From contig CM060731.1 of assembly GCA_030704615.1 (NCBI GenBank), forward strand, positions 6,884,001 through 6,944,000: a stretch of 60,000 bases of DNA, in the 5' to 3' direction. Both the position numbers and the translations under genes were made by a program. Below the pieces are notes generated by a model, which worked only from the letters and a program-made list of their open reading frames with translations, did no database searches and was not told the DNA's origin. Shown piece by piece: positions 46,781-57,560 of the stretch; the stretch's first letter is position 1, and each line of letters opens with the position of its first letter. Source of the stretch: Takakia lepidozioides (taxonomy: Eukaryota; Streptophyta; Takakiopsida; Takakiales; Takakiaceae).

Positions 46781-48030
46781 CTCCGGAAAGGTAGGGAGCA
46801 TTGGTCAAACATTGTTGACCACGATGACAAGGATGGCTTATATGACTTGCGTCATATGGAGGACTACACGTGGATGAATTTTCCTAGAATCGTATGACTT
46901 CATGACTGAATATGGTTTCGCAGCTCTAGTTATACGATTGCATCACTACACGTGTCATTTTGAAGGCACATACACGAATGTATTTATCCATTGGGTAAGT
47001 TCATTCATCAATGATCAAAGTGCAAAAGGTTAAAACAATTCAAAATATAGGGTTGCCCACAGAGGGTTGGGACTTGGCCTCCTTTTGGGCTTTTTTTTTG
47101 GTCTCCCGCCACACCATATGTTTTCTAAGTATCCACGAGCCTAGAGCATGGAACACGATGATTGCAGGATGTGTAGGGGCGTGGGATGGAGGCTTTGCAG
47201 ACCTATTTTTGAGCAAATGATGCAGGAAGGGGCGAGGATAGACACTGCGAGGATATGCACAGCGTGGAGGTGGTATAGAGGGTTCGGAGACATATAGCAA
47301 GTAATGCGGGAAGGGGTGAAGCCGGACCGGGTCATGTTCGTTTGTGTGTGCAATGCGTGTGCCAGCCTGGCAGCCCTAGGAAAGGGTAAAAGGTCCATGG
47401 TGCCATTGTCAAATTTGGAATTGTTCCCGATGTCATTATGAACAATACCCTCATGGACAATGTGGCAGTATTGAGGATACAAAGGGAGTGTTTGAGAATA
47501 TGGCTGAACGAAATGTCGTGTCCTAGAGTGCGATGTTCGCGGGATATGCACAGCAGGGATGCGGGATGGAGGCATTGGAGACCTATGAGCAAATGATGTG
47601 GGAAGGGGTAAAGGCAGACTTGGTCACATTCGTTTGTAGATGCAATGCCTGTACGAGCCTGATTCTTCTTCGACCTGTTTCAGCCTGTTTTGCCCTCTCA
47701 TCAGACTCGGCCCTGGATTGTTCGGCGAAGCAGAGCTGGCATGAGTTTTTACAGGACATTACGTTATTTCTTGAGCAGAGTTTGGAGTTCGTTGTTCCTC
47801 AAAGTGTAAAGCCCAATGGAGCCCAAAACAACTTGCGCGTGAATGTTGTTGAAAGCTCACTAGCACCCCTCAGTAATGACAATGTCAACATGTTGAGGCT
47901 GTCGGATTTTTGATCACAAAACTCTACCTTGGAGCATGGAGCAGAGCTGGCATGAGTTTTTTAAAGATCCTTCATGATGGTGGGAGAACCGCAATCGCAA
48001 GGTTTGCCTTTTTCTCAATGTATGATGCGA
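46781..48030 (+). pseudogene. Further PPR and WWDNR-type fragments
   Basis: Short PPR pieces (VFENMAERNVVS near 47489, GMEALETYEQMMWEGVK near 47566) are in broken frames. 47945-48000 encodes WHEFFKDPS, a TGA, then WWENRNRK, the same motif as at 38107 and 41580. Similar sequence order (GTGCAAAAGRTTAAAA, PPR, WWDNR) occurs inside element B, so the same host segment was captured or copied more than once. Confidence 0.6.
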
Positions 48031-48059
48031 AGAAGTTTGTCCATCCTGCAAACAAGGAT

Positions 48060-48200
48060 GCCTCGGCGTGAGCCTGGTCACGTGAGCGCGTGAGCGCAAC
48101 TGCGCTCACGCCACGTCACCTTGCGCCAATGCCACATCACGGGGCTCACTCCACGTCATCACACTTGAAGGCCACGTCACCACGCGCCCAGGAAGAAGTG
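48060..48200. repeat. CACGTCA cluster with a perfect palindrome
   Basis: A perfect 11-bp inverted repeat with a 2-bp loop lies at 48088-48111 (half-site GCGTGAGCGCA). Five CACGTCA/CCACGTC motifs follow within 100 bp. This resembles a transposon subterminal region, but no terminus is identified. Confidence 0.5.
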
Positions 48201-48279
48201 GAGTGTATTCCCGCGGATTGGCACCCTTTACCGCGGAAACAAGTTGGACGACATAATAAAAGGCAGTGGTCATTCCCAC

Positions 48280-48645
48280 CTGAAAGCAACAGATGAATAA
48301 AGGATGGATGAATGTACAGTTGGATGATAAACAGATGGATGAGTGTGAAAAATGAATGTAGATGAATGAATGAGGGATGGATAAGAGTCAAATGGATGAA
48401 TGTATAATGGATGTTGAACAATGGAAAACATTCATGACAGGAAAATGCATGACTAAAACTTTAGACGAATGCACAACGTATATGACATGAGTGTGGTAGG
48501 TTTGTGGGGTGGATTAAAGAGTACAGAGGATGAATGTACAATGGATGTTGAACAAAGGAAAACATTCATGAATGGAGCATGCATGAATACACTGTAGATG
48601 AAAGCACAATGGATATGACAAGAGTGAGGGAGGTTTGTGAGATGG
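48280..48645. repeat. GATGGATGAATG minisatellite and 134-bp duplication
   Basis: GATGGATGAATG-like units fill 48288-48400. Then a 134-bp unit starting GATGAATGTAYAATGGATGT occurs at 48395 and 48529 with about 80% identity. Confidence 0.75.
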
Positions 48646-51125
48646 ATTAATACATATTGCAATTTAAATGGTAGTTGATTCTTTGATTATTTTTCTTTCC
48701 AAAGGAACAACTACGGTGGAGGAAGGGGATTCAACGTTTTCCAAAGAGGATGAAACAGAATATCAAAAGAACATAGTTCAGTCTGACTCAGACTCAGTAC
48801 AATGTATCCCGGCTTCCTCTGCATCTAAGTCTAAGTATTTAAGAACTCCGGATCTTAGCTGGCTACACCTACGGCCGGGCAGTAAAAAGTCAGGGGATAG
48901 GGACTCGGCCGCGTGAAGTGACATTGCTTCGGCATAATCAGGAAGCAGAAAATTGGAAAGGGGGTTGTCGAAAATAGACTCGTCACAAATGACTGTATCT
49001 CCTGAAGATCCACCGCTGCCTTTCCTGAAAGACAGCCTGAAAAAGTTATTACTGTAACTTTGATGTTATTGAGAAATTGAGTATGGCTCCCAAAGTGGGT
49101 TTAGCACTTACTCACATGAAAAGTCGTTGTCGACCTGCTTATCTTCGGGATTGTCATCATTTTGAATTTGAATCCGATCAGTCTGTGTGCCTGAAGTGGA
49201 GCCAGACAAAAGGGGGAGGAGCAATGTGTTGTAGAGGTCATAATCACCCTCCATGCCAAAAAGGCTTCTTCCGCCTGCCTTGCATGCATGGTAAGTTGCT
49301 CCTGCACCACACAGGAGGACATGAACAGTTTGGTGGGGGGGATTTAAGCAAATGGAACTGGTGAAAGAAAATCAATTCGGAAGGGAGAGAACGAACCTGT
49401 GGACATAGACCACCCGTGCAGAGTGGTGGCTGCATGACTCCAGCAGTATTTGCATGAACGCTGGGGATTTTTCATTTGCACCTCTCTAGGGAGTGCCATC
49501 TGGTCTCTTCAGAGTCTGACTAGACTGCATGAAGTTGTACAAAATGTCATCGACATGCGGCTCATAGGGGGGGTTGACGAAACAACCCTGGTCAGAAATC
49601 TCAAAGCTGCGGATGGAGGATGGTGTCTTTGAGGTGCGAATCCTCCGCAGGCAGATCGCCTCGAACATCCTCGTCTGCCAAAGATAGCAGGTTAGTGTAG
49701 TAAACACAATCTATAGTGGAAGTGTGCACATCGGCTATTCAGAACTCAGGCATAAAACAATCATTTTTATCACGAATTGGTGATGATCGGTGTTGATCAT
49801 GACAGATTCTTCTAGAGTGGAGCTGCAGAGAACATTAAAGCACAAGCAGAAGGGAGACGGCATACCAGCTGACCAGGGAAACCCCCTTTCACAAGGTAGA
49901 GGCTGTTCACACAATTCCATGTGCGCAAAACTTCAAACCCTGAAGACTTCAGGTATGATGCCAATGCCCGACGACTATCTTTGTCACATGACTAAAAAAG
50001 CAGAAGTGTCCCTGCATCAGAGAGGAAATTATTACAGAACCCGAACACCCAACTCCAGTAGTTGTCCTCGAATTTGTTCCAGCCTGACGTCTTGCCCTTT
50101 GGAAGAACTTTTGGCACAGCTTGGCCATCCGGGATGTCGAGAATGACAATGTCAGCCGCATATGTTTTCTGCACACCGCACACGAAGGTGGGACCAGTGC
50201 TCACCTGCAACGGACATGTTTATTTTAAGAACGATGGCAAAAATGTTTTCAAAGAACCAGACTGAAATACTGCCAATGAAACTTTCAGAGAAAAAGGAAA
50301 GAAACTGGAATTCTCACCAGATTGAGGAATAAGATTATGTTGTCCCAGGTAGGCGAAGGCACCCTAGTGTATCCTCTCTTTCGACTCTGCATCATCGCCA
50401 GCCAACCCTCATTGACAATTTTAATCTCTCCTGCCGAATCAGAACGGGAAGGGTGTGGCTTGGCATCGAACACGCACTGAACTATGCGGGTATATCTTCC
50501 AGCAGTGAAGTCCTGCCCACTCTCCTTTTACTTCTCCATCTCTTTTTCTTTCTCCTTCCCCTTGTCCTTTTCCTTCTCCTTCTCTTTGGACTTGTCTTTG
50601 TCCTTTGGCTTTGCTGGTGAGATGGCTATGACATCAGGAGCCTTGTCTTTTGGTTTGCGGCCCACCTTCTTTCCCTTCTGGGGCGTTCCCTGAGCTCAGG
50701 CTCCTTGGCAGCCAATGTTACTATGTTTCTTTGGTACTGCTCGTCAGTCAGAGGCGCCAGCATCTCAACATTATTGTTCAAATATTTCATGTGCTATTCT
50801 TGAAAGGTCGTGTGCTCCGGTGGGCAGTCAAGGTACCAGCCACAGTCTCTGAAGTGAGAAGGACTCCAGTCCTTCAATATCCCTGCAATATACATGGTTG
50901 GGTTGTTTGCAGGGTCCGACCACATGTCAAGATAGTCAGGAATACCGCTCAGGTGATTTCCTTCCATAAGCACATATTTCGTGTACCTGTTAAACAGGAG
51001 ATAAATCCCAACCCACCAAAGCGCGAAGTGAGTAAGATGCAAGTAGCACAGAATGAAAAAAACATGGAATGAAATGGCTCTGAGAACTGCTCCAAGGAGC
51101 TCTCAGGACCACGCGACAGCTCTGG

Positions 51126-51935
51126 ATGTGAATGTCGTCAACGCCATTCAAAAAATTCCATTCAATGATACTGCAAATACACCCTAATCCACGTGAATGC
51201 AAACTCTCGCTTTGGAATGACACAAACATAGAAGTGAATGTCGTCAACGTCATTCACTTTGGATTTGTGAATACACTGCTAATCAAGCCTAATGATTTCT
51301 CAAAAGAGGCAAAATCATTGGATGGAAACTGAATGTCGGCAACGACATTCAGAAACTCGAGTAAGGAACCCTCCCTAAAAACTCAATGGACATTCAAAAC
51401 GTACATAACACTGAGGACCTCATAATAACACTGGATGTGAATGGCGTCAACGCCATTCACAAAATTCCGAACAAAGAACCAATAAATACAACCTAAGCTC
51501 CTAATCCATGTAAATTCAAATTGTCGTTGGTGAATGACACAGACATAGAAGTGAATGTCGTCAACGACATTCACTTTGGATCTCTGATAACACAGCTAAT
51601 CAAGCCTCAAGATTTCTCGCAAGAGGCAAAAACATTGCAGAACAACTGAATGTCTGCATTGACATTCAGCAAACTGGAGTGAGGAACCCTCACTGTAAAC
51701 TCTATGGACATTACGAAAACTTACATAACTCTGAGGACCTCTTAACAACTCTGGATGTGAATGTTGTCAACGCCATTCAGGGACATTATCAATTCTAATC
51801 AGGGACACTATAAATACACCCTAAGCTCCTAATCCAGGTGAATTCAAATTCTCGCTTAAGAATGACTCAGACAAAGAAGTGAATGTCGTCAACGACATTC
51901 AATTTGGATCTATGATTACAATCCTTATGAAGCCT
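51126..51935. repeat. Tandem array of palindrome-bearing units (about 310-320 bp) in an intron of the ParB/MTase-like gene
   Basis: Units begin with CTGGATGTGAATG near 51123, 51432 and 51752. Each unit contains three 22-bp imperfect palindromes of the form GAATGTCGTCAACGACATTC. They lie at 51130, 51236, 51331; 51439, 51553, 51648; and 51759, 51881. The spacing between palindromes is 95-120 bp. Arms are conserved while flanks vary. The array fills the intron between exons 51983 and 50986. Confidence 0.85.
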
Positions 51936-53780
51936 AATTATTTCCCAAAAAGTGCAGTAGAGTTTCCAGTATGATATTGCACCTGTACACAACTCGCATC
52001 ATGGCCCACTCTCCTCCAACCTGACTGTCAAAGTTGTTGGACCGTAAAATGTTACCATCTTTGGAGAACTCCCGGAAAAAACAGTATCTCCAGGTGAGAC
52101 CTCTCCACTTCCTTATGTATGCCTCCAATGACATTTGGGGAGGGGAAACAATCGAAATGTTCAAGTCCTTCAAAGTCTGATCCAGCACAATGACGGCGCG
52201 CTTTTCGAGCTGCAAATTGTATATTGTCAGTATTGCAAATAAGATACTCATCACATAATTGAAGAAAAGAAAACGGCTTCTTTGAATACACACCTGACTC
52301 CAAAATGTAGCCTTGTGGAGCCAGTTATCAAACACCAAATCACTGATTCCTTCCACCTTTGTGCCAGGCTGTATGGTGCTCTTTGGGAACTGATTCAAGT
52401 CCTTTACTGTCTGATCTGAGTTCCATATCTCCAGCCACCTTATTTTTGTTTGTGGGTCGACCATGGATATGGCCAGCCGGTGCAATTTCTCCTGCTGCAT
52501 CTCTAGATGCACATGCTTGTCATAGTGAGATTTGATCTGCTGAAGGAACTCAGAACCAAGTCCAGGATCTACTATTCTAAGCTGCTTTCCGAAGGCGGAC
52601 ATCAATTTGGTTCTTCGCATTTCAAACTCCTTCTTTATTGATGCTTCCACACCCTTTGATGTCCTTAGTTCCTCTGGTGTAGTGCGGTAATATTCGGATT
52701 TTCCCTTCTCAGCTGCCTCTGCTAGTTCTTGCTGCATTGATTCAAATAGTGATTAGCACTGAAGGAACTACAAACATGTATTCAAAAAGTAAACTGAGTA
52801 CAGACTCGGGCTTACCGCATACATGTACTCCAGAAACGCCTCTCGAGTCAAAGAATACCAAGTGCCTGCAGCTCTTCCTGTTTCGCACTTCTTGATTATA
52901 TTGGGGGGGGGGGGGGGGTACTGTCAAAAAATCATCCAGCTTCATCAGACCAATCCTCTGAATTCGGAATAGTGTGTGGACCAAGCTTGTTGTCACATGC
53001 GATTTCTCTGTCGATCTGCAAAAACATTGGAAACATTGCATTCTTTAAAACTGTTTTTTTGGGATTAACAAGACACTACAGAGGGAATGAAGTCTCTAGG
53101 ATGACTTACTTGTTCACGTCGTGCATAGCTATAAGAAGCCTAGCGATGTCGTTTCCAAGATCCAAAACCATTGCCTCCACAACAACATGCTTGTCTTTGT
53201 TTTTCGCATGATGTTTCTGAATGTATCACATCCATGCCAGCAATCGGTGGTTGCCGTCCCAGACGTAGAACATGTGGTTGCAGAATTGCTGGGTGTTCTT
53301 TCCCATCATGAGGCCTAGCTCGAACTCCTCATTAGCATCTTTCTAGCACTCATCCCAGGTATCACTGATCTCTGGAGACACTAATGTGCTTTTCCCATTT
53401 ATATCCGTCAGTGATACATAAAAAACTTGTGCACCAAGTCTGTATCCATGCACGAAATCACTCTCCAATTTTGTTATGTCATGGGAAAGAGGTGGACGCA
53501 CAACAGGCATAGATATCATCCGACATAGAAGGATGTCCAGACGCCCTCCAGATACGAGCATGTCCCTTATAACCTCCTGAGAGTTTACCTTCTAGAATGA
53601 CATGAGTTCTTTCACCTTGTCAAGGTAGTGCACTTCAGATTCATCTGCTTCATCACTATTCTCTAAGCTTTTTCCAGACTTGTCCCCATCTCCAGATCCT
53701 TTCCCCTCTGATCCTGTAGGCTTGGACCTCACAGTTTTCTGCACGATGCCATTCAAATCTGACTGAGTAATGTGCAAATA

Positions 53781-54545
53781 GTGAACGGCGGTAACGACCA
53801 TCACTCTGTCTCGTCTCAACTCACAATGAATGGTGTGAAACAAATTCAGAACCATCTACACAAGCAAAGCTGATCCTGCCGAATTCAAAACAAAACACTA
53901 TGATTCTAGGGACACAGGAACAGAAAGGTTTTGAGCAAGAGCGAACGGCGTTAATGACAATCACAAAAGAGTGGGACCTGCCGGATCGGTGTTGTGCAAT
54001 GACATATATGTGTAAGTGATTGGCGGCAACGACATTCAGTATAGTTTAGGGTGGACAATAAGTGCAGATTATTCAGATTGACTCCATTGTGATGAACGTC
54101 GCAAGCATTCACTATTTCTTGTCTATGTCGAGAGTACTTTCCAATCGATACTCTACCTAAATCTATAGTATGGTCTTCTTTGATTGGCGGTACCGCCTTT
54201 TCACTTCTCAATCTGTTCAACCTCAAACAAAGAAAATGCATTGCAAAACAATATGACTGAATATGCCGACCCTCACTCTCTCTTCAAACACATAGGTACA
54301 TAAATCTCATGAGGAAAATCGAATGGCGTTAACGAGCTCGCAATTCAGTAGACTTCAATCACATGTTCCTGCTAAAGAAGGGAAGAGGAAGGACTGCTTG
54401 AAAGACAATCAGATAGACTGTATGATCTGAACAACAGTGAATGACGGTACCGTCAGTCACCCACTCATTGTGCGGTAAACCCTCAACAGAGGAGTAGAAA
54501 GCAAAACACCGTTGTTTCACGGTGATGGTCGGTAGCGACAATCCC
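53781..54545. repeat. Second cluster of related palindromes
   Basis: Diverged forms of the same motif family occur in the intron between exons 54615 and 53762: GTGAACGGCGGTAACGACC (53781), GCGAACGGCGTTAATGAC (53940), GATTGGCGGCAACGACATTC (54018), GATTGGCGGTACCGCC (54182), GAATGGCGTTAACGAG (54321), GAATGACGGTACCGTCAGTC (54440) and GATGGTCGGTAGCGAC (54524). The cores (GTTAAC, GGTACC) keep dyad symmetry although the base sequence drifts. Confidence 0.65.
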
Positions 54546-55019
54546 TTTCTGGGACATTCCACTCAATCTCTACGCAGATCTTCAACAATGAAATGTACGT
54601 TAGAGAAAACTTACTGGCGCCTTCTTAGGTTTTGAAATTGGATCCCCTTCTGCAACTTTCCTCTTCCCTCTCACATCTGCTGGAATTTCTGTCTGCTCTA
54701 GGGTTTCTGGACCTTCTCCCGGTTCAGCGTTCCTTGTACTTCCACCTCCTTCAGTTTCCCTGCGAGTCATCTCTGCATCCATAGGCTGGTTTCCAACGCG
54801 AACTGTTATCGCCGACTGTGTCACAGCCGCTGCCTCAGTCTCGGTCTGCTCTTGTGAATCAGTCTCCGCGTTCACCTGCTGCCTTGGCCTTGTATTCTCC
54901 AACAAACGACGCCTCGTCATTTGCTCTCTTGCTCTGCGTCTCTCTCTAAGGGAAGTAAAATAAAGAGACTTTCTTCTCTTTTGTATTGTAGAAGGAACCC
55001 TCTGCAGCTTGACTACCAC

Positions 55020-55780
55020 TCTCCCTCTAAGCGCGAAAAGTAGAAAAACGAAGTGACTCCCGATTTCTTGCGGGATTGTGTGCGTTGTGGCTTGTCTCTA
55101 GAAGCATCAGATTCCCTCTCGCGTGACCGTTACACATAGTCATTCCCTTATTAGTGCACATGCCAGCAATTAGTGTACAGCTGTTTGTTTTCAATATAGT
55201 TATCGATGTCTGACGTGTGTCGCCCAAAATAAACGGCGTGTTCTTTATTAGAACGGTTTCAATATTTAAAAATAACAGCGAGTCCTAGAAATCTTGGCGC
55301 ACAGTCTTAGACAAATATATGTAAATGAACGAGAGTTTGATGACAAATTTTGGGATATCATACACGTTCATCCTTGTTAGCCAACCCCACGTTCGTTTCA
55401 CATTTTGAACTTCCAGGTGCGCATGATCATTGGTAGTAGTTTAAAGATGCATTTACTTAATCTGCAATCCCACCCTCAGATCATGTGGCATGCTTCCAGG
55501 AAGTTGGCTTGTTATTGTGTTTATTGATGAGGTTCTGATTAACGATTTAACAACTGCCGACATTGCTCCTAGGGATACTCTGACCACTAGGCCTACAAGA
55601 AAAGTAATTAAAATGGACGGCTGCATATCTGGAAGGAATAACAGAATATGCACAGTCGTCGTCTGAGCTTCCTCCGCCATATTCTCTGCTCATTCTTCAA
55701 CTGTGTTCTGGAGACATCAGTAAACCAATTTACACTAAAGGTCTGCGATAGCAAGGTATCGACGTACGCAAGGAAGGAAG
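55020..55780. other. Divergent intergenic region
   Basis: It separates the minus-strand ParB/MTase-like gene from the plus-strand ORF starting at 55781 and may hold both promoters. AT-rich around 55240-55340. A minus-strand ATG frame at 55680-55453 (75 codons, hydrophobic middle) has no family features and is not called. Confidence 0.4.
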
Positions 55781-56879
55781 ATGGCTTCCTCTGAAGCGGA
55801 GTTCTTCTCTGACGACAAACCAGTGCCGTTCTCCCAAGAAGTCCTTGACAATGGATTTGCAATTGTTCTGGAACGTGTCTTGGCTACCCGTTAATGGCTC
55901 CATCTTTTTGGAGAAAGAGGTCTACGATTTGAAAAGGAAGTTGTTGAAATACTCTTTCCAAAACCGTGATGAGACGGCTCATGTCAGCCAGTGGAGAGTG
56001 CGCCCTGGTCGATACAGAGTACTTGGAGAGCCTCGGCGAAAGTCCCTTGGATCATATGTGACACCCGGGACTGCTGCTTCGGTCGTTGAAGACAAGAGGG
56101 AGGTGGTGGTGAAAAAAGAACAGACGTCCTCCACTCCAATCATTGAGCTTTCGGATTCGTCCGATGATGACATAAGTGAAATTCCAAATCCAGTCCTTCC
56201 TACTGTGGTTGGAGAAGCTGATGAAGAAGAGATTTGTAGTGTCATTCCAAAACTACGGGCGATGGGAGGAATGGCTGGATTCAAAAGTGAGTTGCGAGGA
56301 ATTGATTGGGAATCTTTGAAGCAGGTGCCTGTGAAGTTCTTGCCAGAGACTTTTGATGGCCATATCCTATTCGAGCTGCCTCCTCCTCCGCGAGTTGGAG
56401 GTGTAACAATCATGATGCATGGAATGGACAAGAAACATGACGGGCACCCGTGGTGCAGAACAAAAACATCCAATATTCAGAATGATGACAAGCTTGTTTT
56501 CAGGAGAACAGTTTGCAATGGACACCTTAGGTGTGATAATTTGAATTGCAGACATTTTCTTCAGTCTGGGGTTCATAATCAAAGCGAATGGGAGGGTCTG
56601 GCGGAAAATCCATTTCAGCCTGGGACTGCCCCACCACCGACAAACACTTTCGTCTGCAAATTCTGCAAACTTGTGCCATCCTGCTTGGCGCTCTGCGGAG
56701 CAAGAATGTACTATGTTGTCCACCGTTTGAAAACATTGACAAGAGCTTGTGTGCATTTCGGAGTCCATAACCATTATGTCTCGAAGGGGGATTATAGGGA
56801 GAGTGTTGAGACAATATCGAGGTTGATTAAACAGGAGTTTGGGAGAAACCCATCCGCAACAACATCTGCAATTCACTAG
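55781..56879 (+). pseudogene. N-terminal part of a MULE-type transposon protein, truncated by CACTA insertion
   Basis: ATG at 55781 (MASSEAEFFSDDKPVPFSQE...) opens a frame that meets TAA at 55892; coding resumes one frame over from about 55905 to 56879. The long part has a SUMO-interacting-type motif (PIIELSDSSDDDISEIP, near 56139) and then a Cys/His-rich module: HPWCRTKTSNI, VCNGHLRCDNLNCRHFL, TFVCKFCKLVPSCLALCGAR, ACVHFGVHNHYVSKGDYRES. I have seen this module type ahead of MULE/SWIM transposases in repeat-rich streptophyte genomes; that link is from general knowledge, not shown here. The frame ends SATTSAIH with TAG, and that TAG is part of the CACTAG end of the next transposon. Confidence 0.6.
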
Positions 56880-57560
56880 AAGAAAAAACGGCTTTTTCCA
56901 CGGCTTTTTTCACACTTTTTTCCGTGGAATCCGCCCCAGTCCACACCTGCCGTGGGTGTAAGAAACGACGAGTGCTTTCGGACACCCTGTGGACGGCCTG
57001 GCTCTCGGGTGGCCCTATGGAAAAGTCCACGGGGTGGCTGAATCCACGGGTGGCCTTTTTCACGGGGTTCATGGGTTTTTCCACGAGCGGCGTGTGCTTT
57101 GGCGAACACCGCCACGTGGATCATAGATGTACAAAGGTGTGGACTTGTCCACACCTACGGGAAAACCATGCGACTACCTGTCACCAGGGTTTCACGACAT
57201 CTGGGCAACGGTGTGTGCAACACGTGTATTTTTGTGGGGATGACACGTGTATGGAGACAAAGAGGCGATGTGCACTTATGTGGAGCGGACATCTGGCGTG
57301 GCATGTGGGTGTGAAAAAAACCATTCGGTGTGAGACCATCCACTGGCTGTTTTCACAGCTTCAGCAAGTTTGGGGGCCACGTGTTCCGTGGCAAACACTG
57401 CCACGTGGATCCTAAACGTACAAAGGGTGTGGACTTGTCCACACCTACGGGAAAATGATGCGACACCCTGTTACCTGGGCTTGACGACATGTGGGCAACG
57501 GTATGGGCAACGCGTGTATTTTGGAGAGGACGGCACGTGGCGTAATCTGCATGGAGTGGG
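56874..57560. mobile_element. Left end of CACTA element D with subterminal repeats
   Basis: CACTAGAAGAAAAAACGGC at 56874 is a CACTA-type terminus almost identical to the inner right end of element B. CCACGG/CCGTGG motifs follow (56896-57065). Next come two copies, 290 bp apart, of a block with the hairpin GGTGTGGAC-TT-GTCCACACC (57136-57155 and 57426-57445) followed by TACGGGAAAA and GGGCAACGGT. The other end is not in the window; the genes at 58-60 kb may be inside it. Confidence 0.7.

Larger units (their letters stand above)
48778..55019 (-). pseudogene. Decayed multi-exon gene: ParB/Srx-like plus methyltransferase-like protein
   Basis: Inferred exons (minus): 55019-54615, 53762-53110, 53015-52816, 52731-52294, 52209-51983, 50986-50318, 50204-49866, 49674-49397, 49301-49112, 49024-48778; most junctions keep phase. 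Order of parts: a basic/acidic disordered head (REQMTRRRLLENTRP...); a segment with HDITKLESDF, GAQVFYVSL, FYVWDGNHRLLAWM and HVVVEAMVLD, resembling the ParB/Srx fold with its DGNHR-type motif; a coil (QQELAEAAEKGKSEYYRT); a Lys/Glu-rich linker (KDKSKEKEKEKDKG); a methyltransferase-like domain (YAADIVILDIPDG, NYWSWVFGFCNNFL, GTLLLF, FEVLRTWNCVNSLYLVKGG); and an acidic tail ending TESESD. In-frame stops occur at 53592, 53343, 53226, 50794, 50528 and 49993. There are frame breaks at a G16 run (52903-52918) and near 50700 and 49225. The start is uncertain (no ATG at the head of exon 1). Confidence 0.6.

Noticed and set aside
48288-48400. GATGGATGAATG units as a telomere-type repeat
   Set aside because: Not a plant telomere motif; a local minisatellite only.
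49244-49435. Minus-strand ORF with Cys/Pro-rich sequence (zinc-finger-like)
   Set aside because: Splice-consistent reading of the ParB/MTase-like gene uses other frames here, so the Cys pattern is out of frame.
55453-55680. 75-codon minus-strand ATG ORF with a hydrophobic middle
   Set aside because: No signal-peptide pattern, no homology recognised, and it lies in a divergent promoter region.
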